Translations under genes and position numbers: made by a program
DNA from: Flavobacteriaceae bacterium D16
Lineage (GTDB): Bacteria; Bacteroidota; Bacteroidia; Flavobacteriales; Flavobacteriaceae
Length of the DNA stretch: 64,000 bases
Reading direction: 5' to 3'
Assembly (NCBI GenBank): GCA_021295155.1
Contig: JAJTJC010000036.1
Span: forward strand, 1-64,000
Part shown: piece after piece, positions 27,605 through 36,397 of the stretch
Position numbering within the stretch: the stretch's first letter is position 1
How the letters are laid out: each line of letters opens with the position of its first letter
The notes under the pieces: generated by a model
The model's input: the letters and a program-made list of their open reading frames with translations, nothing else
The model's database searches: none
What the model was told of the DNA's origin: nothing

Positions 27605-29038
27605 ATGGGTCTGAGCAGGAAATTGGGGCTGGTGGCAGGCCCATTACTTTTTATGCTGATAATTAACCTCCCGGTGCTGCTGGAAGGATATGAGCTGGCT
27701 AATTCCGTTATTGCGGTTGCCGCCTGGATGATTATTTGGTGGATTACCGAAGCCGTTTCCATATCGGTTACCGCTTTACTTCCCCTAATCCTGTTTCCCC
27801 TGCTTAATGTTATGTCCATTGTAGATGTGGGTGCCAACTATGGGAGTCCCATAATTTTCCTCTTTTTTGGAGGTTTTGTTTTAGCCCTGGCACTGGAAAA
27901 AGTAAACCTGCATCGTCGTATCGCCTTAAATATTATTCGCCTAACCGGTACCACACCTAACAAGGTAGTTCTCGGTTTTATGATCGCTACGGCCTCATTG
28001 AGCATGTGGATCAGTAATACGGCCAGTACCGTAGTAATGCTCCCGATAGCCATGTCAGTTATTAGTCTGCTTATTGATGATGCCGATGGGTTTACCAAAA
28101 ACGACCAGAACTTTGCCCTTAGCGTAATGCTGGGAATCGCTTTTTCCGCGAATGCCGGAGGCATAGCAACGGTAATAGGCACACCCCCGAATTCTGTGCT
28201 TATTGGTTTACTGGAAAATGAGTATAATATTGAAGTGTCCTTCCTGAAATGGATGACCCTTGGTCTCCCGTTTTCTATAATCCTGGTTACCATTTGCTAT
28301 GTGGTACTCGTCAAGTGGATGTTTCCAAACAAACAGTTGACCTTTGCAGCTTCCCGAGAAGTAATCGGACAGGAGCTCGCCAAATTGGGGCCTACTTCCG
28401 GAAGGGAGAAAATGGTGCTCGTTATTTTTGGAATAACCGTATTCCTTTGGATCTTCAGAACCCTTATCAACAAGCTCATCCCCGGACTGGGGCTTTCAGA
28501 TACCGTCATAAGTGTTATGGGTGCCGTTGCCCTATTTGCAGTTCCCTATAATTACAAAAGAAATGATTTCATCCTTAGATGGGCAGATACCCAGCGCTTA
28601 GCCTGGGGGATATTACTTCTGTTCGGAGGCGGACTGGCACTTGCCAAGGGGATGTCTGCCAGCGGGGTAGTAGATGTAGTGTCACAGGCCATAGCAACCA
28701 GTGAAATCAGCATCCTTTTCACGGCTTCTTTGCTGATACTGCTGATGCTTTTTATGACCGAGTTGATGAGCAATGTGGCTCTGGTTGCCGTTCTGGCGCC
28801 CGTTGTAGCAGGTATAGCTATTGGGCTGGACATTCCTATGATGCATCTGCTTATACCCGTAACCATAGCCAGTAGCTGCGCATTTATGCTCCCTATGGCT
28901 ACTCCGCCCAACGCTATTGTATTTGCCAGTGGTTATGTCAAAGTCCACCAAATGGCCCGGGTAGGAATCATACTCAATCTGATCTCGGTAGGCTTGCTGA
29001 TCCTTTTATTTCAATATGTGGTACCATTGCTTTTTTAG
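27605..29038 (+). CDS. SLC13/DASS-family sodium-coupled di/tricarboxylate transporter
   Basis: A 477-residue inner-membrane transporter with about eleven hydrophobic helices. The two inverted-repeat signatures of the divalent anion:sodium symporter family are clear. In repeat one, ISNTASTVVMLPIAMSV (about residues 136-152) and IATVIGTPPNSVLIGLL. In repeat two, TELMSNVALVAVLAPVV (about 381-397) and LPMATPPNAIVFASGYV. The SNT and TPPN loops bind sodium and the carboxylates, so succinate, malate or fumarate (less likely citrate) are probable substrates. The protein ends at the membrane with no regulatory domain. Confidence 0.92.
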   Translation: MGLSRKLGLVAGPLLFMLIINLPVLLEGYELANSVIAVAAWMIIWWITEAVSISVTALLPLILFPLLNVMSIVDVGANYGSPIIFLFFGGFVLALALEKVNLHRRIALNIIRLTGTTPNKVVLGFMIATASLSMWISNTASTVVMLPIAMSVISLLIDDADGFTKNDQNFALSVMLGIAFSANAGGIATVIGTPPNSVLIGLLENEYNIEVSFLKWMTLGLPFSIILVTICYVVLVKWMFPNKQLTFAASREVIGQELAKLGPTSGREKMVLVIFGITVFLWIFRTLINKLIPGLGLSDTVISVMGAVALFAVPYNYKRNDFILRWADTQRLAWGILLLFGGGLALAKGMSASGVVDVVSQAIATSEISILFTASLLILLMLFMTELMSNVALVAVLAPVVAGIAIGLDIPMMHLLIPVTIASSCAFMLPMATPPNAIVFASGYVKVHQMARVGIILNLISVGLLILLFQYVVPLLF

Positions 29039-29041
29039 CAT

Positions 29042-29067
29042 AAAAAAACCCGGCTTAAAAAGCCGGG
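29042..29067 (-). terminator. Terminator of the 137-residue repeat protein gene
   Basis: CCCGGCTT (29049-29056) pairs with AAGCCGGG (29060-29067). The T-tract is on the minus strand (complement of 29042-29048), so it mainly serves the minus-strand gene ending at 29096, although the SLC13 gene also ends here. Confidence 0.8.
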
Positions 29068-29095
29068 TCCCTAATTCAAAAAACTTGTTCTGGGA

Positions 29096-29509
29096 TTAAG
29101 AAGCGGATACCGCGCTAAACCCTTCTGGTAAATAGTCCTTAATATCAAAGTTGAAATCAATTTCTTCCTCCTCCTCAATATACTCAATAGTATTCAGGTC
29201 GAAGTACTTTTTATAAGGATCAAAATACCTTGGTAAATACTGCTTAACATCAAAGTCAAACTGCACTGGTACTTCCTCTTCAATATAGGAAATATCCATA
29301 AAGTTCTGCGGGTGTGCATAAGCATTGAATCCTTCAGGCAAATACAAAGATGTATCAAACCCTAGTTTAACCGGCTTTACTTCTTCAATAAAGACCACAG
29401 GTTCGGAATCGATCTGCTTTATAATTGTTGGAGAATTCCCAGTCTGAGCTCCAAGCACCAACACTGTAGAAACCAGTGTCATAATTCCTGTTAAAATCTC
29501 TCTTCTCAT
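29096..29509 (-). CDS. Secreted acidic YLPEGF-repeat protein (short paralogue)
   Basis: A 137-residue secreted protein. The ATG at 29509 is chosen because the -7 box at 29539-29532 would start transcription downstream of the longer candidate start, and because it gives a proper signal peptide ending VLGAQ (about residue 22). The mature part is three tandem repeats of about 35 residues. Each has an acidic strand ([VSE][FY]IEE...), then a hydrophobic-FD strand, then YLPxxF and an aromatic (GFDTSLYLPEGFNAY, DFDVKQYLPRYFDPY, NFDIKDYLPEGF). They align in order with repeats 2-4 of the neighbouring gene at 29869-30504, so the two are duplicates. No catalytic residues; strongly acidic. Function unknown. 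Confidence 0.8.
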   Translation of the reverse strand: MRREILTGIMTLVSTVLVLGAQTGNSPTIIKQIDSEPVVFIEEVKPVKLGFDTSLYLPEGFNAYAHPQNFMDISYIEEEVPVQFDFDVKQYLPRYFDPYKKYFDLNTIEYIEEEEEIDFNFDIKDYLPEGFSAVSAS

Positions 29510-29531
29510 TTTATTTAATTTAAATTTGGTA

Positions 29532-29539
29532 CAAAGATA
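29532..29539 (-). promoter_or_regulatory. -7 promoter box of the short YLPEGF-repeat gene
   Basis: On the minus strand TATCTTTG (29539-29532) matches TAnnTTTG exactly and ends 22 bases before the chosen ATG at 29509. The -33 region is not convincing. Confidence 0.5.
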
Positions 29540-29542
29540 CAA

Positions 29543-29868
29543 CCCCTTTTTAGTGTTATTATTGCCCTTCTGAATTCCTTAACAATTGCTTTTGATAGCA
29601 ATAAAAACGGGCTATTTAACATTTGTGATCAAACATTGCGAACTTCTCATTCCCGGCATCAAAACATTGCTGAGATAGCATTTAAAATCACCCGGCATTG
29701 CCAAGTTGATTTTTGAGGAATTTGTGTTAAATTTTTGTTAATATGATTAAATACCCGCTGTGATAAGCTCAAGAATTGACGCAAAAAAATAAAGCCCTGA
29801 AAACAGGGCCTTATTGCTGACTAATCAAAATACTGATAGAAGATGAGATTTATTCTATCGTATACTAG
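29543..29868. other. AT-rich spacer between the two repeat-protein genes
   Basis: This stretch of about 325 bases has no open frame that looks coding. It contains the promoter side of the short repeat gene at its left edge and, at the right, the terminator of the longer repeat gene (29783-29809). The middle shows no tRNA, riboswitch or repeat that I can recognise. Confidence 0.6.
29783..29809 (-). terminator. Terminator of the long YLPEGF-repeat gene
   Basis: GCCCTG (29794-29799) pairs with CAGGGC (29804-29809) around an AAAA loop. On the minus strand it is followed by TTTATTTTTTTGC. It lies 60 bases beyond the stop of the gene at 29869. Confidence 0.75.
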
Positions 29869-30504
29869 CTATATGGAGTAGGGATTGAATCCCTCAGGTA
29901 AAAAGTCGGCCGGATCGAAATCTAACTCTATCTCTTCATCTTCCTCGATATACTCCACGGAGTCCAAATCGAAAACATAAGTCTCGTAAGGGTTAAAGCC
30001 TTCGGGCAGATAGGCCGCTGTATCAAATCCAAGGTCAATTACCTCTTCCTCCTCCATGTAGTTGATCCCTTCAATACCTTCTGGTGCCGCGTAGGCGTTA
30101 AAATTTTCAGGCAGGTATTCAGTAGTATCAAATCCCAGGTCTAATTCATCTTCCTCTATAAAGGGTACATTGTCCAGGTCTACATATACCTCATTGGCAT
30201 CAAAGCCTTCTGGCAAATAGTCACGGGTATCAAATCCCAGGTCAACGATCTCTTCTTCTTCGATAAAGACGATTTCATTCAAATCCAATTCTCTTTTAGA
30301 ACTGGTAAGGTTCCTACCTATCAACTTGGGTGCTGTTATGGGAGTAGCCGCTTCGCTAGTGTAATCTTCGATGACTTTTACTTCCGCATTTACTTCACCC
30401 AAAACCACTTCTTGATAAGTGCATTCTGTTGTGGCGATCTCTTCTTGCGGCGTGGTGGTTGTGCTTAACATAACCAATCCACAAACTAGTAATATCTTGT
30501 TCAT
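29869..30504 (-). CDS. Secreted acidic YLPEGF-repeat protein (long paralogue)
   Basis: A 211-residue protein with an N-terminal hydrophobic segment (MNKILLVCGLVMLSTTTTPQ) acting as a signal peptide. A non-repeated region runs to about residue 72. Then come four tandem repeats with LPEGF or LPENF cores at residues 97-101, 131-135, 166-170 and 202-206, a period of 34-36. The consensus is roughly [hD]LxxhxFIEEEEhhDLGFDTxxYLPEGFNxY. The C-terminal 140 residues contain about 40 Asp/Glu and almost no basic residues. The short paralogue lies downstream on the same strand after a terminator, so the two are separate transcripts. Strongly acidic, aromatic-Pro repeats suggest cation binding or a structural extracellular role, but this is inference. 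Confidence 0.82.
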   Translation of the reverse strand: MNKILLVCGLVMLSTTTTPQEEIATTECTYQEVVLGEVNAEVKVIEDYTSEAATPITAPKLIGRNLTSSKRELDLNEIVFIEEEEIVDLGFDTRDYLPEGFDANEVYVDLDNVPFIEEDELDLGFDTTEYLPENFNAYAAPEGIEGINYMEEEEVIDLGFDTAAYLPEGFNPYETYVFDLDSVEYIEEDEEIELDFDPADFLPEGFNPYSI

Positions 30505-30790
30505 TTTTTAAGTTGATTGCTTGCCTTGTCGGTTCAGCGATTATTAATTGTTGTTTGATTATAAGACGGAATAAAAACATCTTTGTTACAGATATATCAC
30601 ATATTTAACAGCTAATTATGAGGTTTAAATACTCCCCAATATCTCAAATTATTTATCTTAATATACTGATTTTCAACTATTTGAAATTACTTTTGAAATA
30701 GCTGAAAAATCCATGTACTTATGATTTCCTTAACAAAAGAATCCATTTATTTTTCAGTTATTTGGGACCGTTTCCACAAAAAAATAGGTT

Positions 30791-33298
30791 ATGGCCCAGA
30801 GACACTTTATCAAAATCACTACATTCCTTTTATTTGCCTTTTTAACCGCCCCTCAAGCGGAGGCTCAACTTTTTAAGAAGAAAAAGAAAGCTAAAACAGA
30901 GGCAGCTTCCAAAGCCAACGGCAATGGAAAGAAAGATAAAATTCAACCCTACAATAAAGTAATCACTAAAGACGCCAAAACAGACAATGGTCTCTTTGAT
31001 GTTCATGAAGTAAGTGACAAATACTATTATGAAATTCCAGATTCTCTTTTCGGAAGGGAAATGCTTATGGTAAGCAGAATTTCAAAGACCGCTTCAGGAA
31101 TTGGATTTGGCGGGGGTAAGATCAACACTCAGGTACTGCGCTGGGAGAAAAAACCAAAAAAGGTTCTGTTGCGTGTGGTGAGTTATAATGTAGTAGCCGC
31201 AGACTCACTCCCCGTTAGTGAGGCAGTGGTTAATTCAAATTTCGAGCCTGTATTGTATGCTTTTGAAATTAAAGCCTTTAAAAAGGACTCGTTGAATCCC
31301 GCCACAGTAATAGACGTTAATGATCTTTTTACCAAAGACGTCAAGGCTTTGGGCATGCCTGATTCTTATCGCAAAAGATATAAGGTAACCAGACAGGACG
31401 AGAAAAGAAGCTTTATTGAAAGCATCAAGAGTTATCCCCTGAACATCGAAGCGCGTCATGTAAAGACCTATAATGCTTCCAGCGCACCTTCCAATGGCAG
31501 TGTGGGTTCCATTTCAATAGAAATAAACAACTCCATGATTCTCCTTCCTGCAGAGCCTATGAAACGCAGGTATTTTGACAGGCGCGTGGGTTGGTTTGCT
31601 CGTGGTCAAACAGATTACGGCCTGGAAGCTCAGGAAAGTAAAACGGTTCGCTTCCTGGATCGCTGGAGACTGGAAGTAAAGGACGAGGACATCGAAAAAT
31701 TCAAAAAGGGTGAATTGGTGGAACCCAAAAAACCGATTATCTATTACGTGGATCGTGCCACGCCAGAAAAATGGGTTCCCTTTATAAAGCAGGGGATCGA
31801 AGACTGGCAGGTTGCCTTTGAAGCTGCTGGCTTCAAGAATGCGATTATCGCCATGGATCCACCAAGCCCGGAAGAAGACCCGGAATGGTCTCCTGAGGAT
31901 GTGCGTTATTCTGTAGTGCGTTACCTGGCTTCGCCAATCCCGAATGCCAACGGCCCTCACGTTAGTGACCCAAGGAGCGGGGAAATCCTGGAATCGGATA
32001 TTAACTGGTACCACAACGTGATGACCTTATTGAGAAACTGGTTCTTTGTTCAAACTGCTGCTATTAATCCCGAAGCACGCGGGGTGGCATTTAAAGACGA
32101 GGTTATGGGAAGGCTGATTCGCTTTGTATCCTCACATGAAGTTGGCCATACGCTGGGATTACCCCACAACATGGGTAGCAGTGTGGCATACCCTGTTGAC
32201 TCTCTCAGGTCTAAAGAATTTACCCAAAAATATGGTACTGCCCCCTCTATCATGGACTACGCCAGATTCAACTATGTTGCACAACCCGGTGATGAAGGTG
32301 TGGCCCTCATGCCCAACATAGGGATTTACGATAAGTATGCCATCTCCTGGGGATACCGTCCTATCCTGGACAAATCTGCCAAAGAAGAGAAGACGGTATT
32401 GGACCAGTGGATCCTGGAGCATGCCGGCGACCCGCTTTACCGTTTCGGACACCAGCAGGTAGGTGATGTGGTAGACCCAAGTTCACAAACCGAAGACCTT
32501 GGAGATGATGCGGTGAAAGCAAGCCTTTATGGTATTGCCAATCTGAAGCGAATTGTACCAAGCCTTACTGAATGGACTTTTGAAGAAGGCAAGAACTACG
32601 ACGACCTTGGAACCTTGTACGGTCAGGTAATCAGCCAGTTCAATCGATATACCGGACATGTTGGTAACAACATAGGCGGGGTATACGAAAACCATAAAAC
32701 GTATGAACAGGAAGGTGCGGTTTACACCCATGTGGCCAGAAAACACCAACAGGCTTGTATGGACTTTTTGCAGGAGGAGCTTTTTGCAACCCCTGAGTGG
32801 TTACTCGATAAGGAATTATTTGGTAAAATTCAGTATTCCGGATTTATCGAAAGAGTTAGGGCAATGCAGGTAAGGGCGCTTAACAACGTCATGAGCCTGG
32901 GTAAAATGGCCAGATTGATCGAGAATGAAGAACTCAACGGTAGTGAAGCCTATACCCTCGTGGAAATGATGCGCGACATGCGCAATGGGATCTGGTCTGA
33001 ACTTCGTACAGGAAGAGCTATTGACACCTACAGAAGGAATCTGCAGAAGGCCCATATAGACCGACTGGAATACCTTATGAAGGCTGAGAACCAGCGGAAG
33101 TTCCCTGATTTTGGCGGATACCGTAAATCTACAGCAGTGAATACCAGTCAATCAGACATACGTTCAATTGCCCGTGCAGAACTCAACAACCTCAAGCGTA
33201 ATGTAAGGGCTGCAATTGGTAGAACAGGAGATACTATGAGCCTGTACCACCTGCGTGATGTTATGGAACGCATTGATAATATACTTGACCCAAGCTAG
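30791..33298 (+). CDS. Secreted zinc metalloprotease of the DUF5117/DUF5118/DUF4953 type
   Basis: An 835-residue protein with a signal peptide ending AEAQ (about residue 26) and a lysine-rich tract after it. The N-terminal part carries the DUF5118/DUF5117 pattern (DNGLFDVHEVSDKYYYEIPD, LLVSRISKTASGIGFGGGK-like strand). The metzincin zinc site HEVGHTLGLPH is at residues 449-459, with the Met-turn candidate SIMDYARFNYV about 40 residues on. The long helical C-terminus (about 560-835) matches DUF4953. It is expected to act in the periplasm or outside the cell as a peptidase. Length is typical of the Bacteroidetes family. A clear terminator follows, so it is a single-gene unit. Confidence 0.9.
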   Translation: MAQRHFIKITTFLLFAFLTAPQAEAQLFKKKKKAKTEAASKANGNGKKDKIQPYNKVITKDAKTDNGLFDVHEVSDKYYYEIPDSLFGREMLMVSRISKTASGIGFGGGKINTQVLRWEKKPKKVLLRVVSYNVVAADSLPVSEAVVNSNFEPVLYAFEIKAFKKDSLNPATVIDVNDLFTKDVKALGMPDSYRKRYKVTRQDEKRSFIESIKSYPLNIEARHVKTYNASSAPSNGSVGSISIEINNSMILLPAEPMKRRYFDRRVGWFARGQTDYGLEAQESKTVRFLDRWRLEVKDEDIEKFKKGELVEPKKPIIYYVDRATPEKWVPFIKQGIEDWQVAFEAAGFKNAIIAMDPPSPEEDPEWSPEDVRYSVVRYLASPIPNANGPHVSDPRSGEILESDINWYHNVMTLLRNWFFVQTAAINPEARGVAFKDEVMGRLIRFVSSHEVGHTLGLPHNMGSSVAYPVDSLRSKEFTQKYGTAPSIMDYARFNYVAQPGDEGVALMPNIGIYDKYAISWGYRPILDKSAKEEKTVLDQWILEHAGDPLYRFGHQQVGDVVDPSSQTEDLGDDAVKASLYGIANLKRIVPSLTEWTFEEGKNYDDLGTLYGQVISQFNRYTGHVGNNIGGVYENHKTYEQEGAVYTHVARKHQQACMDFLQEELFATPEWLLDKELFGKIQYSGFIERVRAMQVRALNNVMSLGKMARLIENEELNGSEAYTLVEMMRDMRNGIWSELRTGRAIDTYRRNLQKAHIDRLEYLMKAENQRKFPDFGGYRKSTAVNTSQSDIRSIARAELNNLKRNVRAAIGRTGDTMSLYHLRDVMERIDNILDPS

Positions 33299-33346
33299 GG
33301 CTCAACCAGATAAAATGAATCCTTTACAGGATGTACTGTAATTAGT

Positions 33347-33382
33347 GGTAAAAAAGACGATCCTTCGGGATCGTTTTTACCA
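33347..33382 (+). terminator. Terminator of the zinc metalloprotease gene
   Basis: An inverted repeat with core ACGATCC and GGATCGT around a short loop is extended by GGTAAAAA and TTTTTACC. The stem is followed on the plus strand by the T-run. It starts 48 bases after the stop. Confidence 0.8.
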
Positions 33383-33484
33383 CAATACAGAACCATTTCA
33401 CAACAATACGGGCTGGGTTTCACCACAAACACCAATTTAGAGAAGAAAATACAGCTAATTTAGAGGTAACAAATCCCAATCATT

Positions 33485-33646
33485 ATGGCCTACAAAATCA
33501 AAAGTCTGATGTATTTTTTAGGATTGCTCGCAGCAATACTTTTATACTACTCTACGGAACAGAACGCCGATCAAATTGAACAACAAATGGAAAGGCCATT
33601 GGCAGAAAATGAAAATCCTAATGAAAAGCAATTGGAATTGAACTAA
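33485..33646 (+). CDS. Small single-span membrane protein (53 residues)
   Basis: An ATG at 33485 opens 53 codons to a TAA at 33644. The protein has a short basic N-terminus (MAYKIKS), one hydrophobic helix (LMYFLGLLAAILLYY, residues 8-22) and a strongly acidic/polar tail rich in Gln, Asn and Glu. This would place the tail outside the cytoplasm. It has its own terminator 40 bases downstream and sits between two terminators, so it is an independent small unit. I do not recognise the family. Real coding is supported by the sharp hydrophobic/charged layout and the terminator. Confidence 0.6.
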   Translation: MAYKIKSLMYFLGLLAAILLYYSTEQNADQIEQQMERPLAENENPNEKQLELN

Positions 33647-33685
33647 TTCCATCCCTTTTTTCCCCAAACAATTATATGCGATATT

Positions 33686-33716
33686 AAAGAGTGTGATTCA
33701 TCACACTCTTTTTTTT
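33686..33716 (+). terminator. Terminator of the small membrane protein gene
   Basis: An 11-bp perfect stem, AAAGAGTGTGA (33686-33696) and TCACACTCTTT (33701-33711), with the tetraloop TTCA and a T-run to about 33716. Confidence 0.88.
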
Positions 33717-33806
33717 TGAATAGACTGCATCTGCCCACTGCCCGGTAAATCATTAAACCTTTTTACAGTTTACTGGTCTTATCAGTGAATCAAAAAAAGT
33801 AAACAC

Positions 33807-34253
33807 ATGAAAAAACTGATTTTAACCCTGACCCTGCTCACAGGCATGCTATTAACAGCACAGGAAATGAGACCGCGTATGCACCATCAGAAACACGCTG
33901 ATTTAACAGCCGAACAATTGGCAACCCTGCATACCAAAAGATTGACTCTTGCATTGGACCTGACCAAAGCCCAACAGCAGGAAGTTCAAAAGCTTAAGCT
34001 AGAACAAGAAGAATTGAGGCAAGCTAAGCGTGCTGAAATGAAAAAAGAGCGAGAAGCAAATGAAGGAAAAAAGCATTCCTCAGAAGGACGGTATCAAATG
34101 GAATTGGAACGCCTGGACAAAATGATAGCCTACAAGGCCAAAATGAAATCCGTACTTAACCAGTCGCAATACGAAAAGTGGGAACGCATGCAACTTCACA
34201 AAAAGAAACATGGCCGATCCAAAAAACAAGGACACCGCAGAATGGGGAAATAA
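33807..34253 (+). CDS. Spy/CpxP-like periplasmic protein
   Basis: A 148-residue protein with a signal peptide ending LLTAQ (about residue 19). The mature part is highly charged and almost entirely helical, with the pattern LTAEQLATLHTKRLTLALDLTKAQQQEVQ (a LTxxQ-type Spy repeat at about 33-62). A second helix pair lies at about 95-130 (MELERLDKMIAYKAKMKSVLNQ, SQYEKWE). The very basic tail KKKHGRSKKQGHRRMGK is rich in His and Lys. This resembles the Spy/CpxP family of small periplasmic chaperones/metal-stress proteins. No sigma factor or two-component genes adjoin it. Histidine-rich ends (MHHQKH) could bind metal. Confidence 0.78.
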   Translation: MKKLILTLTLLTGMLLTAQEMRPRMHHQKHADLTAEQLATLHTKRLTLALDLTKAQQQEVQKLKLEQEELRQAKRAEMKKEREANEGKKHSSEGRYQMELERLDKMIAYKAKMKSVLNQSQYEKWERMQLHKKKHGRSKKQGHRRMGK

Positions 34254-34295
34254 AGTAATTGGTTAATCCAGGGCTGTCTATAAAAGGCAGCCTTT

Positions 34296-35585
34296 TTACT
34301 TTAAATCCGGGGCTATACGATCCAGAGCTTCTATGGTAGCATCAAGATCTTCATAGGTTAGTGCATCATTCAAAAAGTAACTTTCGAAGGCACTTGGCGG
34401 CAGGTATATCCCCTGCTCAAGCATGCCGTGGAAATAGCGTTTGAAGATTTCATTATCACCGGCTCTGGCACTGTCAAAATCAATTACGGGTTCCTCGGTA
34501 AAATGAACCGATATCATACTCCCTTCCCGGTTTATTTGATGTATGATACCATGTGTTTCCAGAACCCGGCTTAAACCTTCGTGCAGATAGGCTGTTTTTT
34601 TCTCAAGACTTTCAAATATTTCAGGATGCTCATGAAGTGTTCGCAACATGGCTAAACCTGCCCCCATGGCGAGTGGATTCCCACTCAGGGTACCCGCCTG
34701 GTATACCGGCCCTTCAGGAGCCAGAAACTTCATAATCTCCTCCCGGGCAGCAAAGGCGCCAACCGGAAGTCCGCCACCTATCACCTTCCCAAAACAAAGA
34801 ATGTCTGCATCAATGCCGAGATATTCCTGTGCGCCACCTTGCGCTAATCGGAAGCCGGTCATCACTTCATCAAATATCAGCAGTATGTTCTGCTGTGTAC
34901 AAAGCTCCCGTAATCCCTTTATAAATTCGGGTTTAGGAGGAATGCATCCCATATTTCCAGCTACTGGTTCAATGATCACAGCGGCTATTTGCTCAGCATT
35001 GGCCTTGATTAACTCCTCCACATTTTCAAGGTCGTTATAGCGGGCTAACAAGGTATCCTTTGCGGTTCCCTCCGTAACCCCGGGGCTGCTCGGACTACCA
35101 AATGTAACGGCCCCACTTCCTGCCTGTATCAGAAAGGCATCTGAGTGGCCATGGTAACAGCCGGCAAACTTGATGATCTTCTCTTTCCCACTGTATCCGC
35201 GTGCCAGCCTGACGGCAGACATACAGGCTTCCGTGCCGCTGTTCACAAAACGGATCTTATCAATGTTGGGAACCATCTCCACAGCCAGGCTGGCAATTGT
35301 GGTCTCGATTTCTGTTGGCATCCCGAAAGAGGTGCCTTTTTTTGCACGAGCAGTAATAGCATCAATTACGGGTTCATACGCGTGTCCCAGGATCATAGGG
35401 CCCCAGGAAGCGATATAATCCACAAGCCGGTTGCCATCTTCATCAAAAAGATAGGCTCCTTTTGCTTCCTTAACAAAAATAGGGGTCCCTCCAACTGCTT
35501 TAAAAGCCCTAACGGGGGAATTGACTCCTCCGGGAATATAGGTTTGCGCTTCCTTGAATAAGGCGCTGCTTCTCTGGTATCTCAT
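34296..35585 (-). CDS. hemL: Glutamate-1-semialdehyde 2,1-aminomutase
   Basis: A 429-residue pyridoxal-phosphate enzyme of the C5 haem pathway; it converts glutamate-1-semialdehyde to 5-aminolevulinate in the cytoplasm. The N-terminal [19 protein letters not shown] is the family signature. PLP-site motifs follow: [16 protein letters not shown] (about 115-130), [10 protein letters not shown] (about 204-213) and [10 protein letters not shown] (about 237-246). The Schiff-base lysine is Lys267 in [15 protein letters not shown]. Full length. It is the last gene of a compact minus-strand operon (37643 to 34296), 5 bases after the glucosaminidase gene. Confidence 0.97.
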   Translation of the reverse strand: MRYQRSSALFKEAQTYIPGGVNSPVRAFKAVGGTPIFVKEAKGAYLFDEDGNRLVDYIASWGPMILGHAYEPVIDAITARAKKGTSFGMPTEIETTIASLAVEMVPNIDKIRFVNSGTEACMSAVRLARGYSGKEKIIKFAGCYHGHSDAFLIQAGSGAVTFGSPSSPGVTEGTAKDTLLARYNDLENVEELIKANAEQIAAVIIEPVAGNMGCIPPKPEFIKGLRELCTQQNILLIFDEVMTGFRLAQGGAQEYLGIDADILCFGKVIGGGLPVGAFAAREEIMKFLAPEGPVYQAGTLSGNPLAMGAGLAMLRTLHEHPEIFESLEKKTAYLHEGLSRVLETHGIIHQINREGSMISVHFTEEPVIDFDSARAGDNEIFKRYFHGMLEQGIYLPPSAFESYFLNDALTYEDLDATIEALDRIAPDLK

Positions 35586-35590
35586 TTATA

Positions 35591-36397
35591 TTATTTGAGT
35601 TTTTCGGTCTTGATTTTAAGTTCCTGCCCGATAGAAAGTTGACTGCTGTTCATCTTGTTGAGCTCCATCAGTTCTTCTACAGATACGTAGTAGCGTCTGG
35701 AAATCGAATAAAGCGTATCCCCCTTTTTTACAATATAGCGGGTATACTCATAATCCCTGGCCGGGGGTGTTGCTGAATAACCTTCCCGCAATACCTCCCT
35801 GTCAAATCTATACAAGCGGTAGTTTTCAATAAAACCTATTAGTTTTTGGGGATATTTCCGGTCCGTGGCATACCCGGCTGCCTTAAGTCCCCTCGCCCAG
35901 CCTTTGTAATCGTCCCTTCGCAAGCGAAATAAAGAAGCATATCGCGAGCGACTGGACAGGAAAATACTGTGGTCCCGGAAGGAATACATGGGGTGGTTGT
36001 ACTTTCGAAAACACTCACCTTTGCGATCATCATCGTGATAGGCGTATTCACCGTCCCATCCTGTATGGCACTTTATACCAAAATGGTTATTGGTCTTTTG
36101 TGTTAGTTCACCTTTACCAATACCACTCTCCAGAATACCCTGTGCCAGCGTGATGCTTGCCGGGATTCCGTAGGCCTTCATTTCCAGTTTAGCCACCTCA
36201 GCAAAAGTTTCTATATACTCTTCTACTGAATTGATATCATAAACTATAAACTTTCCTGTGTCTGATGGCATGGGATATCCTTCTGAATTTCCCCGCTCGT
36301 AAGTTCGCGTTTTATTTTTGCTTGCAACAGTCCTTTTTTTGGTACCACAAGCCTGTAAGACAAGCATTGCCCCCAGTAACCAAACCAATTTTCTCAT
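35591..36397 (-). CDS. Glucosaminidase-type peptidoglycan hydrolase with LysM domain (lipoprotein)
   Basis: A 268-residue lipoprotein with lipobox LQAC (Cys17), a Ser/Thr/Lys-rich linker, and a GH73-like N-acetylglucosaminidase domain at about 65-210. Recognisable elements are GIPASITLAQGILESGIGKG (catalytic Glu in ILESGIG), NHFGIKCH, FRKYNHPMYSFRDHSIFL and WARGLKAAGYATDRKYPQKL. A LysM domain closes the protein (about 220-266: YIVKKGDTLYSISRRYYVSV). It is likely an outer-membrane-anchored autolysin that trims septal or side-wall peptidoglycan. The start codon overlaps the stop of the ACC-deaminase-like gene by 4 bases, so they are coupled. Confidence 0.9.
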   Translation of the reverse strand: MRKLVWLLGAMLVLQACGTKKRTVASKNKTRTYERGNSEGYPMPSDTGKFIVYDINSVEEYIETFAEVAKLEMKAYGIPASITLAQGILESGIGKGELTQKTNNHFGIKCHTGWDGEYAYHDDDRKGECFRKYNHPMYSFRDHSIFLSSRSRYASLFRLRRDDYKGWARGLKAAGYATDRKYPQKLIGFIENYRLYRFDREVLREGYSATPPARDYEYTRYIVKKGDTLYSISRRYYVSVEELMELNKMNSSQLSIGQELKIKTEKLK

